A DNA stretch of 64,000 nt from Mycolicibacterium cosmeticum (GTDB taxonomy: Bacteria > Actinomycetota > Actinomycetes > Mycobacteriales > Mycobacteriaceae). This document shows, one piece after another, positions 42,441 through 52,488 of the stretch. The translations under genes were made by a program, and so were the position numbers. Within the stretch, counting starts at the first letter, position 1; each line of letters begins with the position of its first letter. Under the pieces are notes generated by a model that did no database searches, had not been told where the DNA came from, and saw only the letters and a list, made by a program, of their open reading frames with translations. The DNA lies in NCBI GenBank assembly GCA_016197365.1, contig JACPVS010000006.1, forward strand, positions 372,001-436,000. The letters are read 5' to 3'.

Positions 42441-43826
42441 TCAAGCCGAAAAGTGCACCACCTGACCGGTCCGGAGCACCCCGTCGGGGTCGAACCGGTC
42501 GGCCAGTGCGCCCAGCCAGTGCCGGGTGTCCTCGTCGTACACCCGGCCCAGCCGTCCCGGATCTGCGGAGGGCGCGAAATTGGGCATCAGGCCGCCCGTT
42601 GACCACGGCGTCAGCGCACGAGCCAGCGCGCTCGCCTGAGCCGGCACCAACTCGCCCGTCGGCCCGGCAGGCACCCCGATGGTGGTGACCGCGTAGGCGG
42701 CGTTGCGGTGGCAGAACGCGCTGCTGTGCTCCGCCTGCCTGGCGAACGCGCCGCCGAGCATCCTTAACTCGACGATGGTCTGTACCGATGCCGAACCTGG
42801 TCCGGCCGCGGCGAGCAGAATGTCGATCGCATCGGAGGTCAACTCGCGCAACAACGTCTGCTCCTCGTGCACCGGCATCGGGTCGACCGGATCAGCGTGT
42901 ACCGCGCCGATCGCCGCGTACGGCCGCACCTCGACGGTGTCCAGGACGGGTGTGCCCGCTGCTCGCATGGGCTCCAGCAACGACGCCGCCTCCGTGAAAT
43001 CGTCGAGGGCGGCATAGCGGACCGCGACCGTCAGCCGACCCGCCAGCGGCTCGGGCACTCCCGGCAGCGGTGGCAGACACTGAAGCGCGATCGAGGTGTT
43101 GACGTTCTCGGGCAGCGTCGCGCACCAGCCGTACCACGCGCGCAACACCGCGGGCGCGTCGTAGCCGTCGAAATACACTGCGCCGCCGTAGAACTCGGGG
43201 ATCGGGAGGAGATCTATCTCCACCGCCGTGACGATGCCGAGCGCCGCCTTGCCGCCGCGCAGCCCCCAGAACAACTCCGGGTACGCGTCCGGGGTGACGT
43301 GCAGCAGCTCCCCCGCCCCGGTGACCACGTCGAAGGACCGCACATGGTCCGAGGACACCCCGACACTGCGCGCCAGCGGTCCGACGCCGCCGCCGGTGAG
43401 ATACCCCACCACACCGACGGTGGTGGACGAACCACACAACGGCGCAAGGCCATACGGGGCAGCGGCATCGATCACCTGCTGCCATCTCACGCCGGCGGCC
43501 ACCCGCGCGGTGCGGCCCTCGGGATCGACGACGCATTCGGTCATCGCCGAGGTGAGCACCAGAATGGCATCGGGCCCGATCGGGACGGCCCCGTGCCCGG
43601 TTGCCTGCACCGCGACGCGTAGGCCGTGCCAACCGGCGAACCGGACGGTCTCGGCCACGTGGTGCGGCTCCGTGGCGAAGACCACCGCGGCCGGTTGCAC
43701 CTGCACGGCGGCATTCCATGGGGTGCAACGTTCGTAGCCGGGCTCCCCGGGCAGCGCGACCAGCGCGCTGAGGTGCCCGGGAAGTGTGGACAGAACATCA
43801 TCGCCGACGGTTTCGGCCAGGGTCAT
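42441..43826 (-). CDS. FAD-linked oxidase, berberine-bridge type
   Basis: A 461-residue flavoprotein. The PCMH-type FAD-binding domain shows AVQVQPAAVVFATEPHHVAETVRFA, ATGHGA, the pyrophosphate loop GSSTTVGVVGYLTGGGVGPLARSVG, and WGLRGGKAALGIVTA. The C-terminal BBE segment ends in HWLGALADRFDPDGVLRTGQ. The His in ATGHGA is the usual covalent FAD site, but the Cys of bicovalent members (GxC) is absent, so FAD is probably attached once. The ATG at 43826 follows GAAAGGAC. The substrate is unknown; sugars, alcohols or lactones are typical. Confidence 0.88.
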   Translation of the reverse strand: MTLAETVGDDVLSTLPGHLSALVALPGEPGYERCTPWNAAVQVQPAAVVFATEPHHVAETVRFAGWHGLRVAVQATGHGAVPIGPDAILVLTSAMTECVVDPEGRTARVAAGVRWQQVIDAAAPYGLAPLCGSSTTVGVVGYLTGGGVGPLARSVGVSSDHVRSFDVVTGAGELLHVTPDAYPELFWGLRGGKAALGIVTAVEIDLLPIPEFYGGAVYFDGYDAPAVLRAWYGWCATLPENVNTSIALQCLPPLPGVPEPLAGRLTVAVRYAALDDFTEAASLLEPMRAAGTPVLDTVEVRPYAAIGAVHADPVDPMPVHEEQTLLRELTSDAIDILLAAAGPGSASVQTIVELRMLGGAFARQAEHSSAFCHRNAAYAVTTIGVPAGPTGELVPAQASALARALTPWSTGGLMPNFAPSADPGRLGRVYDEDTRHWLGALADRFDPDGVLRTGQVVHFSA

Positions 43827-43972
43827 CAGAGGTCCTTTCGACCATGCGCATAGACAGGCCGAAAGAATGGACCATCCCACTTGGGATCTTCTTGGAACGC
43901 ATTCCAAGAGCTGCGATTGTGCGGTTTCATCCGCGCGCCGCGGACGAAACCGCACAAAGCGGTCAGGGCAAG

Positions 43973-46900
43973 TTACTTGGCGTCGCGATACTTGTTCATC
44001 GCATCGTCGAGCCTTTGCAGCGCGCCCCCGTAATCGGCGAAGTTGCCGGTCCGCTGCGCCTGCTGCACCGCATCGAGCGCGGCGTTGACGTCCTGCAGCG
44101 CAGCCGCCTTGGCCGTCGAGAGCTGCACGCCGCCACCGGGGACCGCCCCTACGGGCACAGGCACCTCGGGCGCCTGACCCTGCTGCGGCGGCGCAGCAGG
44201 GACCTGAGCCGCAGGAGGCGGCGTCGCAAGAGGTTTGGCACCGGAGCCGTCCGCCGGAGCCGGACCGGTGGCCGTGGCCGCCGCACCCGGACCGAAGATC
44301 TCGGTGAGCGCGTCACCGACCGTCGGACCGTAGCCGACCTTGTCGTTGTACATCATCGCCACCCGGATCAGGCGTGGGTACGACGACGCCGCGTCACTGG
44401 CCCCCGGCGATGCGTACACGGGCGCCACGTACAACAGGCCTCCCTCGCTGACCGGCAGGGTCAGCAGGTTGCCCCACCGGATCCGGTTCTGGTTGTCCCG
44501 GCCGATGACACCGAGGTCCTGGCTGACCGCGGTATCCGTACTGATGGCGTTGAACGCCAGCTTCGGTCCGTTGACCTGACCGGGGATGGTGAGCACGGTG
44601 ATCTTGCCGTACGTCTGCGGATCCGAACTGGCGCTGATATACGCCGCCAGGAAGTCCCGCCGGAACCGGTTCATCGCGCTGGTCAGCTGGAATGACGCCG
44701 AATTGTCGTTCTGTGCAATGTCTTTGGCCACGATGTAATACGGCGGCTGATAACTGCTGGCCGTCGGGTTCGGATCCAGCGGGACGTCCCAGAAGTCCGA
44801 GGTGGAGAAGAACGTCACCGGATCGTTGACGTGGTACTTGGCCAGCAACGACCGCTGGATCTTGAACAGGTCCTCCGGGTAGCGCAGGTGGTCCTGCAGT
44901 TCCGTGGACATGTCGCTCTTCGGCTTCACCGTGCCCGGGAACACCGACATCCACGCCTTGAGGACCGGATCGTTCTCGTCCTGCGCATAGAGCGTGACGG
45001 TGCCGTCGTAGGCATCGACGGTGGCCTTCACCGAGTTCCGGATGTAGGACACCTGCTTGTCGGGCAGCAACCGGTTGACCGCGACCTCGTTGGAGTCGAT
45101 GGTCGCACTGGATAGCGACGTCAGCTCGGAATACGGGTAGTTGTCCAGCGTGGTGTAGCCGTCGACGATCCACACCATCCGCTTGTTGACAATGGCCGGG
45201 TAGACCCCGTTGTCGGTGGTGAGCCACGGCGCCACCGCCTCGACCCGCTCGGACGGATCGCGGTTGAACAGGATCTTGCTGTTGGAGCCGATCACGTTGG
45301 AGAACAAGAAGTTCCGCTCGGCGAACTTCGCCGCGAACACGCTGCGCGCCAGCCAGTTACCGATCGACACACCACCGCCACCGGTATAGGTGTAGTTCTT
45401 GGTCTCGGTGTTGGTCTCGTAGTCGTATTCACGGTCACCGCCGTTGCGGCCGACGATCGCGTAATCGCCGGGCGCACTGGCGATCACCGGGCCGTAGTAG
45501 ACCCGGGGCTGATCCAGCGGCGCGGGCCCGGGCGAGACCACCCCGCCGTTGGCCCCCACCACGCTGGCGAGGAATTCCGGGTAGCCACCGTTCTGGTTGG
45601 GATCGTTGGCCACCCCGCGCACCGTGTTGGCCGGCGATGCGATGAAACCGTTGCCGTGCGTATAGACGGTGTGCCGGTTGATCCAGTCGCGCTGGTTGTC
45701 GATCAACCGCTCGGGGTTGAGTTCGCGTGCGGCGACGACGAAGTCGCGCAGGTTGCCGTCCGGCCCGTTGTAGCGGTCCATGGCCAGTTGCTCGGGAAAG
45801 CTGTAGAAGTTCTTGCCCTGCTGGAACTGTGTGAACGCCGGGCTGACGATGGTCGGGTCCAGCAGACGGATGTTCGACGTCGTCGCGCGATCGGCGGCCA
45901 CCTGCTGGGCCGTCGTCGCCGCGTTACCGCTGTAATCGCGGTAGGTGACGGTCTGATCGGTCAGCCCGTAGGCCTGTCTGGTCGCCGTGATACTTCGGCC
46001 GATGTATTCGCTTTCCTTCTGCGCGGCATTGGGTTTGACGCTGAACTGCTCGACGATCATGGGCCAGCCCGCGCCGATGATGAGGGAGGACAGCAACAGC
46101 AGCACCAGCCCGATGGCCGGGATGCGCAGATCACGCATGAACAGCGCGGAGAACACGGCGACCGCACAGATCACCGCGATGGCCAGCAGGATCAGCTTCG
46201 CGGGCAGCACGGCGTTGATGTCGGTGTAACCCGCGCCGGTGAACGGTTTGCCGCCACGGGTGTTGCTGAGCAGCTCGTAGCGGTCCAGCCAGTAGGCCGC
46301 GGCCTTGAACAGCACCAGTGTGCCGGCCAGCGCCACCAACTGGATACGTGCGGCCTTGCTGAGCGCGCCGGTCCGTCCGGACAGCCGGATCCCGCCGAAC
46401 AAGTAGTGGCTCACCAGGTTCGCCAGGAACGCGATGAAGACGCCGATCATCAGGAAGTCCAGCAGCCACCGGTAGAACGGCAGATCGAACGCGTAGAAGC
46501 CGAGATCGCGGCCGAACTGCGGATCGGTGACGCCGAAATCGCCACCGTGCAGAAACATCTGCACCGTCGTCCAGGACTGCCACGCGACGACGCCGGCGCA
46601 CAGACCGACGAACACCGGAATGCCGATCCCGAACAGCCGCAACCGGCTCATCACGGTGGTGCGGTACCGGGCGACCGGATCGTTGGGCCCGGCGGACGGC
46701 ACGAACACCGGACGGGTGCGGTAGGCCAGCGTCATCCCGGCGAACACCAGCGCGCCGAACACCACGGCAGCGGCCAGCCCCAGAACGATCTCGGTCATCA
46801 GCCGGGTGGTGAACACCGACCGGTAGCCGAGCTCACCGAACCAGAGCCAGTCGACGTAGGTGTCGATGACGCGGGGCCCCACCAACAACAGCAGGACGAC

Positions 46901-46975
46901 CGCCAGGGCCACCGCGATGAGGATCCGGCTTCGTCGTGTCAGCTTCGGCATTCGCGCCGCGGGCCGCATTCCCAC
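43973..46975 (-). CDS. UPF0182 large membrane protein (Rv3193c-like)
   Basis: A 1000-residue protein of the UPF0182 family. Seven hydrophobic segments occupy about residues 18-325 (for example [20 protein letters not shown]). A large extracytoplasmic domain follows, with [14 protein letters not shown] and [19 protein letters not shown]. The C-terminus is Pro/Ala/Gly-rich (about 905-955) before a short helical tail. Each actinobacterium usually has one copy and the role is not established. The start is GTG 46975 or ATG 46969. Synteny with Rv3193c of M. tuberculosis holds on both sides. Confidence 0.93.
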   Translation of the reverse strand: MGMRPAARMPKLTRRSRILIAVALAVVLLLLVGPRVIDTYVDWLWFGELGYRSVFTTRLMTEIVLGLAAAVVFGALVFAGMTLAYRTRPVFVPSAGPNDPVARYRTTVMSRLRLFGIGIPVFVGLCAGVVAWQSWTTVQMFLHGGDFGVTDPQFGRDLGFYAFDLPFYRWLLDFLMIGVFIAFLANLVSHYLFGGIRLSGRTGALSKAARIQLVALAGTLVLFKAAAYWLDRYELLSNTRGGKPFTGAGYTDINAVLPAKLILLAIAVICAVAVFSALFMRDLRIPAIGLVLLLLSSLIIGAGWPMIVEQFSVKPNAAQKESEYIGRSITATRQAYGLTDQTVTYRDYSGNAATTAQQVAADRATTSNIRLLDPTIVSPAFTQFQQGKNFYSFPEQLAMDRYNGPDGNLRDFVVAARELNPERLIDNQRDWINRHTVYTHGNGFIASPANTVRGVANDPNQNGGYPEFLASVVGANGGVVSPGPAPLDQPRVYYGPVIASAPGDYAIVGRNGGDREYDYETNTETKNYTYTGGGGVSIGNWLARSVFAAKFAERNFLFSNVIGSNSKILFNRDPSERVEAVAPWLTTDNGVYPAIVNKRMVWIVDGYTTLDNYPYSELTSLSSATIDSNEVAVNRLLPDKQVSYIRNSVKATVDAYDGTVTLYAQDENDPVLKAWMSVFPGTVKPKSDMSTELQDHLRYPEDLFKIQRSLLAKYHVNDPVTFFSTSDFWDVPLDPNPTASSYQPPYYIVAKDIAQNDNSASFQLTSAMNRFRRDFLAAYISASSDPQTYGKITVLTIPGQVNGPKLAFNAISTDTAVSQDLGVIGRDNQNRIRWGNLLTLPVSEGGLLYVAPVYASPGASDAASSYPRLIRVAMMYNDKVGYGPTVGDALTEIFGPGAAATATGPAPADGSGAKPLATPPPAAQVPAAPPQQGQAPEVPVPVGAVPGGGVQLSTAKAAALQDVNAALDAVQQAQRTGNFADYGGALQRLDDAMNKYRDAK

Positions 46976-47042
46976 TCGTCAACTCCAGTCTTGTGGTCCG
47001 TGGAACTGCAATAACTCTACGCAAAGCCCGCCAAGGGCACTC

Positions 47043-48092
47043 TCAGCAACGCGGAGGTTCGCCACCGGCAGAAATGGTGTGCAACGCGTCGACGGCGGTG
47101 GTCAGGGTGTCCACCTTCACCAGCTGCAGCCTGTCGTCACGCGCCGTCAGCGCTTCGGCGCAGTTGTCGGCAGGCACCAGGAATACGGTGGCGCCCGCTT
47201 CCTGGGCCGCCATCATCTTGTGCGTGATGCCGCCGATCGAGCCGACGGCACCGTCGGCACTGATGGTGCCGGTGCCCGCGATGAACTTTCCGTCGTTGAG
47301 GTCGCCGGTGGTGAGCTTGTCGACGACGGCCAGGCTGAACATCAACCCGGCCGACGGGCCGCCGATATTGGCCAGGTTGAACTCGATGTCGAAAGGAGCC
47401 CACGGCGCGTCGAGCACCCCGATGCCCAGGAATCCGTGTTCACGGTCGGGGTTGGAGCCCAGCGTGATGGTGACGGTGCCGGCCGGCTGATTCTTGCGGC
47501 GGTAGTCGATCACCATCTGATCCCCCGGCTTCGTGCTCTTCACGATCGCCTGGAAGGCCTCCATATTGGGCACCTCGACGTTGTTGACCATGTCGATCGC
47601 GTCGCCGTCCTTGAGCTTTCCCGCCGACGGCCCGGGATCGCTCACCGACTCGACGGTCACCGACTTCGGGTACTTCAGAAAGGACAGTGCCGCGTACTCC
47701 GCGTTGTCCTCCGACGCCTTGAACTCGTTGGTGTTGGCCTTGTCGATGTCGTCCTTGGACTTCTCCGGCGGGTACACCAGATCGCGCGGCACCAGCTGAT
47801 CGCGTCCGGACATCCACAGGGCGAGGGCTTCACCGAGGGTGAGACCGTCGCGCTGCGACACCGTCGTCATGTTCAGGTGTCCCGAGGTGGGATGCACGAT
47901 GGAGCCGGCGGTGCCGTCGGTGCTCTTGATGTCGACGACCTGTTTGCCCTCCACCTCACCGAGGGTGTTGAACGTCGGGCCCGGGCCCAGCGACACGTAA
48001 GGGACCGTCACCAACGACAGCAGCACGCCGAACGCCACGATCGGCACCAGCGCGACCACCAGCGTCATAATCCGCCTGTTCACGCCGCCCAC
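47043..48092 (-). CDS. PDZ domain/Lon-like (S16) membrane protease (Rv3194c-like)
   Basis: A 349-residue protein. One N-terminal membrane anchor (IMTLVVALVPIVAFGVLLSL) is followed by a PDZ-like region (about 140-235, GPSAGKLKDGDAIDMVNNVEV) and a C-terminal S16 peptidase domain. The catalytic Ser is in GGPSAGLMFSLAVVD and the partner Lys in GSIGGITHKM. It is a membrane-anchored, AAA-less Lon-type protease facing outside, like Bacillus YlbL. GTG 48092 or GTG 48083 is the start. It is divergent from the DUF2342 gene. Confidence 0.92.
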   Translation of the reverse strand: MGGVNRRIMTLVVALVPIVAFGVLLSLVTVPYVSLGPGPTFNTLGEVEGKQVVDIKSTDGTAGSIVHPTSGHLNMTTVSQRDGLTLGEALALWMSGRDQLVPRDLVYPPEKSKDDIDKANTNEFKASEDNAEYAALSFLKYPKSVTVESVSDPGPSAGKLKDGDAIDMVNNVEVPNMEAFQAIVKSTKPGDQMVIDYRRKNQPAGTVTITLGSNPDREHGFLGIGVLDAPWAPFDIEFNLANIGGPSAGLMFSLAVVDKLTTGDLNDGKFIAGTGTISADGAVGSIGGITHKMMAAQEAGATVFLVPADNCAEALTARDDRLQLVKVDTLTTAVDALHTISAGGEPPRC

Positions 48093-48164
48093 AGTAGAGC
48101 GCGTTCACCCACAGCGTGACCCGCGGCCCCACGTCGGCGGTCAGGTGTGAGTACCGTTGAAGCC

Positions 48165-49520
48165 ATGGCTGACCTGCCCTTCGGCTTCTCCAGCGGGGAC
48201 GACCCCGACCGCGACAAGCGCAACGAAAACCCCGGCCAGGGTTCTGGCGCGGATCCCTTCGGCCTGGGCGGTGCCGGCTTCGACATGGGTGATCTGGGCC
48301 AGATATTCACCAAGCTCGGCGAAATGTTCAGCGGCGCAGGCAATGTGATGAACCCCGGCCAACAGTCCGGTCCGGTGAACTACGATCTGGCTCGCCAGTT
48401 GGCGTCCAGCTCGATCGGATTTGTCGCCCCGGTGTCGGAGAAGACGGGGGCCGCGATCTCCGATGCGGTGCGCCTCGCCGAAACCTGGCTCGACGGGGTG
48501 ACCCCGCTGCCCGCCGGCACCACCCGTGCCGTGGCATGGACCGCCACCGACTGGCTGGACAACACGCTGGACACCTGGAAGCGGTTGTGCGACCCGGTCG
48601 CCGAACAGATCTCGACCGTCTGGGCCTCGGCACTGCCCGAAGAGGCCCAGACCATGGCCGGTCCCCTGCTGGCGATGATGTCGCAGATGGGCGGGATGGC
48701 CTTCGGCAGTCAGCTCGGCCAGGCGCTGGGCAAGCTGTCCAAGGAGGTGCTCACCTCCACCGATATCGGGCTGCCGCTGGGCCCCAAGGGCGTTGCCGCG
48801 TTGCTGCCAGAGGCCGTCGAAACGCTGTCGGAAGGTCTGGAGCAACCGCGCAGCGAGGTGCTGACCTTCCTGGCCGCGCGTGAGGCCGCCCACCACCGGC
48901 TGTTCAGCCATGTCCCGTGGCTGTCGAGCCAGTTGCTCAGCGCCGTCGAGGCGTTCGCCAAGGGCATGAAGATCGACATGAGCGGGATCGAAGACCTGGC
49001 CAGCGGTATCAACCCGGCCGCGCTGACCGATCCTGCCGCCATGGAGCAGCTACTCAACCAGGGCATTTTCGAACCGAAGGCCACCCCCGAGCAGGTCGCG
49101 GCACTGGAACGGCTGGAGACCCTGCTCGCCCTGGTCGAAGGCTGGGTGCAGACCGTCGTCACCGCCGCGCTCGGCGAACGCATCCCCGGAACGGCCGCGT
49201 TGTCGGAGACCTTGCGGCGCCGGCGTGCGACCGGCGGTCCGGCCGAGCAGACGTTCGCCACCCTGGTCGGCCTGGAATTGCGGCCACGCAAGCTGCGCGA
49301 AGCGGCGCTGCTGTGGGAGAAGCTCACCGACGCCGTCGGCGCCGACGCGCGCGATGCCGTCTGGCAGCACCCCGATCTGCTCCCCCGCGCCGAGGATCTC
49401 GACGAGCCCGCCGCGTTCATCGACCGGGCCGTCGGCGGTGACACCAGCGGCATCGACGAGGCGCTGGCCCAGCTCGAAGACGAGGGGAACGACGGACCCG
49501 CGGAGCACGAAAACAACTGA
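48165..49520 (+). CDS. DUF2342/zinc-dependent metalloprotease-like protein (Rv3195-like)
   Basis: A 451-residue protein of the actinobacterial DUF2342 family. A Gly/Asp-rich N-terminus (PFGFSSGDDPD; GGAGFDMGDLG) leads into the helical core with the zincin-like segment REAAHHRLFSHVPWL and the downstream EGWV. The classical HExxH is not present as such; the family has the form (R/H)EAAHxRL. The ATG at 48165 gives MADLPFGFSS, the normal start. It is followed by the cyclodehydratase-like gene after 35 nt, and the order is conserved in mycobacteria. The function is not established. Confidence 0.88.
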   Translation: MADLPFGFSSGDDPDRDKRNENPGQGSGADPFGLGGAGFDMGDLGQIFTKLGEMFSGAGNVMNPGQQSGPVNYDLARQLASSSIGFVAPVSEKTGAAISDAVRLAETWLDGVTPLPAGTTRAVAWTATDWLDNTLDTWKRLCDPVAEQISTVWASALPEEAQTMAGPLLAMMSQMGGMAFGSQLGQALGKLSKEVLTSTDIGLPLGPKGVAALLPEAVETLSEGLEQPRSEVLTFLAAREAAHHRLFSHVPWLSSQLLSAVEAFAKGMKIDMSGIEDLASGINPAALTDPAAMEQLLNQGIFEPKATPEQVAALERLETLLALVEGWVQTVVTAALGERIPGTAALSETLRRRRATGGPAEQTFATLVGLELRPRKLREAALLWEKLTDAVGADARDAVWQHPDLLPRAEDLDEPAAFIDRAVGGDTSGIDEALAQLEDEGNDGPAEHENN

Positions 49521-49555
49521 TCCGGCACCCTCCCGGGCCGTGGCACAGTCAGTGC

Positions 49556-50407
49556 ATGAGGCGCTATCTGCTCAATCCGTCGATGCCGGTGCTGCTGCGA
49601 CCGGATGACACGGTGCAGGTGGGTTGGGACCCACGCCGGGCAGTGGTGGTGCATCCCCCGGCCGGACTGACCTCCGGTGCGCTGGCCGCCCTGCTGCGCG
49701 GAATGCAGTCCGCCTGCTCCCCGGACGAAGTGTGCGGGCACGCCCGACGACTCGGGGTGCCCGACCCGTCCTGCGCGTCCATCGTCGCCGAACTGTTCGG
49801 TGTCCTCACCCAGGCCGGGGTGCTGACCACTGGACACCCCGTCGGCCGGACGGTGACCGTCCGCATCCACGGCCGGGGCCCGCTGTCGGACCTGCTGGCC
49901 GGGGCACTGAAATGCTCCGGCACCCGGATCACCCACAGCAGCCAGCCCCACGCCGTCGTGACCGCCGACCGCACCGACCTGGTGTTGCTCACCGACGCCC
50001 TGATCGCCGACCCACGGGTGCTGCGCGACCTGCATGCCGCCGAGGTGCCGCACCTGCCCGTGCGGGTGCGCGACGGCACCGGGCTGGTGGGTCCGCTCGT
50101 CATCCCCGGCGTGACGTCGTGTCTGGCGTGTGCCGACCGGCACCGCCGCGATCGGGACGCGGCCTGGCCCGCGGTGGCCGCCCAATTGCGGCACACCGTC
50201 GGGGCGGCCGACCGCGCCACCCTGATGGGCACCGCGGCGCTGGCCCTCAACCAGGTGGACCGGGTGGTCCGCGCCCTGCGCTGCGCGGACGATCCGCTGG
50301 GCATCCCGGACCCGCCGATGACGCTGGACACCACCCTGGAGTTCGACGTCGGCAGCGGCTCGGTGCTGGCCCGCCGGTGGTCACGGCACCCGGGCTGCCC
50401 CTGCTGA
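49556..50407 (+). CDS. E1-like/cyclodehydratase-type protein (Rv3196-like)
   Basis: A 283-residue protein resembling the E1/ThiF-like 'bacteriocin biosynthesis cyclodehydratase' domain (TIGR03882-type) of azole-forming RiPP pathways. An N-terminal winged-helix-like part (residues 1-95) precedes an alpha/beta region (VTVRIHGRGPLSDLLAGAL, then LVLLTDALIADPRVL). Four zinc-type cysteines are visible: C189 and C192 (SCLAC) and C281 and C283 (GCPC, the very C-terminus). The GxGxxG nucleotide loop is degenerate (GRGPLSD). No precursor peptide or YcaO partner is seen nearby. It is embedded between the DUF2342 and ABC1-kinase genes. Confidence 0.8.
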   Translation: MRRYLLNPSMPVLLRPDDTVQVGWDPRRAVVVHPPAGLTSGALAALLRGMQSACSPDEVCGHARRLGVPDPSCASIVAELFGVLTQAGVLTTGHPVGRTVTVRIHGRGPLSDLLAGALKCSGTRITHSSQPHAVVTADRTDLVLLTDALIADPRVLRDLHAAEVPHLPVRVRDGTGLVGPLVIPGVTSCLACADRHRRDRDAAWPAVAAQLRHTVGAADRATLMGTAALALNQVDRVVRALRCADDPLGIPDPPMTLDTTLEFDVGSGSVLARRWSRHPGCPC

Positions 50408-50464
50408 GCTCGCCCGTTGCCTGTTCGTTGCGGGATAGTCAGTGACGTCGTGGATGATGGACAT

Positions 50465-51787
50465 GTGGCTGATATCAAGCGTGGAAGCATCGCTCGCAAT
50501 GCCAAGCTCGCGACGCTGCCGGTCGGTTTCGCGGGCCGGGCCGCGCTGGGCTTCGGCAAGCGCCTGACCGGCAAGTCCAAGGACGAGGTCACCGCCGAGT
50601 TGATGGACAAGGCGGCCCAGCAGTTGTTCACCGTCCTGGGAGAACTCAAGGGCGGCGCGATGAAAGTCGGCCAGGCCCTTTCGGTCATGGAAGCCGCCAT
50701 TCCCGAGCAGTACGGCAAGCCCTACCGCGAGGCGCTGACCAAGCTGCAGCGCGAAGCGCCGCCGCTGCCCGCCGCGAAGGTGCACCGCGTGCTGGACGCT
50801 CAGTTGGGCACCAAATGGCGGGACCGGTTCGCGTCCTTCGACGACACCCCGATCGCCTCGGCCAGCATCGGTCAGGTGCACAAAGCGGTGTGGGCCGACG
50901 GGCGTGACGTCGCCGTCAAGATCCAGTACCCGGGTGCCGACGAAGCGCTGCGCGCCGACTTGAAGACCATCCAGCGCCTGGTCAGTGTCTTCAAGCAGCT
51001 GGCGCCGGGCGCCGACGTCGAGGGCGTGGTCGGCGAACTGATCGAACGCACCGAGATGGAACTGGACTACCGGCTGGAAGCGGAGAACCAGCGCGCGTTC
51101 GCCAAGGCCTACGAGAACGACCCGCATTTCGCGGTCCCCCACATCGTGGCCAGCGCTCCCAAGGTGGTGATCGCCGAATGGATGGACGGCATCCCGATGT
51201 CGGTGATCATCCGCGAGGGCACCCCGGAACAGCGGGACCTGATGGGCACCAGGCTGACCGAACTGACCTTCGGCGCGCCGAAGCGGCTGGAGTTGATGCA
51301 CGGCGACGCGCACCCCGGCAATTTCATGCTGCTACCCGACGGCCGGATGGGCGTCATCGACTTCGGTGCGGTGGCGCCGCTGCCCGGCGGCTTCCCGGTG
51401 GCGCTCGGCCAGACGATCCGGCTGGCGCGCGACAAGAACTACGAAGAGGCGCTGCCCGCGATGGAGGCCGCGGGGTTCATCCAGAAGGGTGAGCGGGTGT
51501 CGGCCGAAGAGATCGACGACATGTTGCGCCAGTACGTGCAGCCCATCGAGGTCGACGTCTTCCACTACACCCGACGGTGGCTGCAGAAGATGGCCGCCGG
51601 CCAGATGGACAACTCGGTGGCTCAGATCAAGATGGCCCGGCAGCTCGACCTGCCTGCGCAGCTGGCCATCCCGCTGCGGGTGATCGCGTCGACGATCGCC
51701 ATCTGCTGCCAGCTCGACGCACACGTTCCCATGAAAGCCATTGCGACAGAGCTGGTTCCGGGCTTCGCCGAAGAGGACGCCGCCTGA
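50465..51787 (+). CDS. ABC1/ADCK-family atypical kinase (Rv3197-like)
   Basis: A 440-residue UbiB/ADCK-like protein. The hallmark KxGQ motif is present as MKVGQALS, followed by ALTKLQREAPP, IASASIGQVH, the ATP Lys in VAVKIQYPG, the catalytic block MHGDAHPGNF and the metal-binding VIDFGAV. The GTG at 50465 (VADIKRGSIARNAKLA) matches the N-terminus of the mycobacterial relative. In M. tuberculosis the equivalent gene lies next to whiB7 and is linked to intrinsic drug tolerance. Mycobacteria lack ubiquinone, so the target may be menaquinone metabolism or something else. Confidence 0.93.
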   Translation: MADIKRGSIARNAKLATLPVGFAGRAALGFGKRLTGKSKDEVTAELMDKAAQQLFTVLGELKGGAMKVGQALSVMEAAIPEQYGKPYREALTKLQREAPPLPAAKVHRVLDAQLGTKWRDRFASFDDTPIASASIGQVHKAVWADGRDVAVKIQYPGADEALRADLKTIQRLVSVFKQLAPGADVEGVVGELIERTEMELDYRLEAENQRAFAKAYENDPHFAVPHIVASAPKVVIAEWMDGIPMSVIIREGTPEQRDLMGTRLTELTFGAPKRLELMHGDAHPGNFMLLPDGRMGVIDFGAVAPLPGGFPVALGQTIRLARDKNYEEALPAMEAAGFIQKGERVSAEEIDDMLRQYVQPIEVDVFHYTRRWLQKMAAGQMDNSVAQIKMARQLDLPAQLAIPLRVIASTIAICCQLDAHVPMKAIATELVPGFAEEDAA

Positions 51788-51807
51788 CGGCGTCTGCCTG
51801 GAAGGCC

Positions 51808-51835
51808 AGGCGGCCCAGCAAGAACTAGGCCGCCT
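51808..51835. terminator. Bidirectional hairpin between ABC1-kinase and whiB7 genes
   Basis: AGGCGGCC (51808-51815) and GGCCGCCT (51828-51835) pair perfectly around a 12-nt loop. It overlaps the last codons of whiB7 and follows the kinase stop by 20 nt. It lacks a clear U-run. Confidence 0.5.
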
Positions 51836-52103
51836 GCCCCTCTCGGGTGTCCTTACGCGGGCGCCCACGCGGACGCTTGCGCGCCACGACGGAACCCCGC
51901 TCCAGAATCTCCCCGCCCCAGACGCCCCACGGCTCCTGGCGTTCCAGTGCCTCGGACAGGCACAGCCCACGGATGGGGCAGTCGGCGCACAGCGCCTTGG
52001 CCTGCTCCAGCTGAACCGGGCTCTCGGCGAACCACAGGTCGGGATCCTCCCGGTGGCACGGCACCGCGGGCAGTTCGAGTTCCTGGCATGTCACGTCAGA
52101 CAT
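51825..52103 (-). CDS. whiB7: WhiB7 redox-sensing resistance regulator
   Basis: A 92-residue WhiB protein. Cluster ligands are C16, C39, C42 and C48, GVWGG is at 60-64 and the C-terminal AT-hook RKRPRGRPRKD is at 75-85. The AT-hook after GVWGG is diagnostic of WhiB7. It binds AT-rich DNA upstream of -35 elements together with the housekeeping sigma factor and switches on intrinsic resistance genes when ribosomes are inhibited. The ATG at 52103 was chosen because it gives the usual N-terminus; an upstream in-frame ATG at 52211 lies inside the leader. It is preceded by a long regulatory leader. Confidence 0.95.
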   Translation of the reverse strand: MSDVTCQELELPAVPCHREDPDLWFAESPVQLEQAKALCADCPIRGLCLSEALERQEPWGVWGGEILERGSVVARKRPRGRPRKDTREGQAA

Positions 52104-52180
52104 GTCTTTCCCTACTTCCTGGTCGTTGTATCGGTGTCGGTCTTGTTTCGGACCGGTGACCAGGTGTTCGGGAGAGGCTT

Positions 52181-52224
52181 CCCAAAACAATGGCCACGGA
52201 TCCGTTGACATCGGGTCCGTGGCC
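52181..52224 (-). terminator. Attenuator in the whiB7 leader
   Basis: On the minus strand GGCCACGGACCC (52224-52213) pairs with GGATCCGTGGCC (52203-52192) with one mismatch, then ATTGTTTT follows at 52191-52184. This is an intrinsic-terminator-like element between the leader ORF and the whiB7 start. It would cut off transcription unless ribosome stalling in the leader ORF changes the fold. Confidence 0.75.
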
Positions 52225-52245
52225 TTTTCGGCGTTCTGGGGCTAC

Positions 52246-52443
52246 CTAGATGGTGCCCCGCTTCACGGACGTGGACGTCGCGGCGGCGGTCCGGCGCTTG
52301 TGCTGCGGATTGATGGCAGCGAGCGCCCAACCAGCTCGATGGGCGGAGGCGACGGCGGGCATGACGGAGGGCGTCAGCCAGGGGTACAGAGACATCGCCA
52401 CAGCATCGGCGCGTACGCCGCTGAATGCTTGATTGGAAATCAT
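52246..52443 (-). CDS. Upstream ORF in the whiB7 leader (65 codons)
   Basis: ATG at 52443 follows AAAGGGGG at a good distance. It opens a 65-residue frame beginning MISNQAFSGVRADAVAMSLY and ending in TSTSVKRGTI, 22 nt before the attenuator stem. The peptide resembles no enzyme. Mycobacterial whiB7 genes are known to carry a leader ORF whose translation represses and whose stalling by antibiotics induces whiB7 through attenuation. Position, ribosome-binding site and the following terminator fit that model. Frames further upstream to 52518 are not needed. Confidence 0.7.
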   Translation of the reverse strand: MISNQAFSGVRADAVAMSLYPWLTPSVMPAVASAHRAGWALAAINPQHKRRTAAATSTSVKRGTI

Positions 52444-52488
52444 GATGTCGTCCCCCTTTCGTCTAGTCGCACTGAATCGGTGATCTTG

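Noticed and set aside
49556..50407. A complete RiPP (azole peptide) biosynthetic cluster around the E1-like gene
   Set aside because: No YcaO, dehydrogenase or precursor-peptide gene is nearby; the neighbours are conserved core genes.
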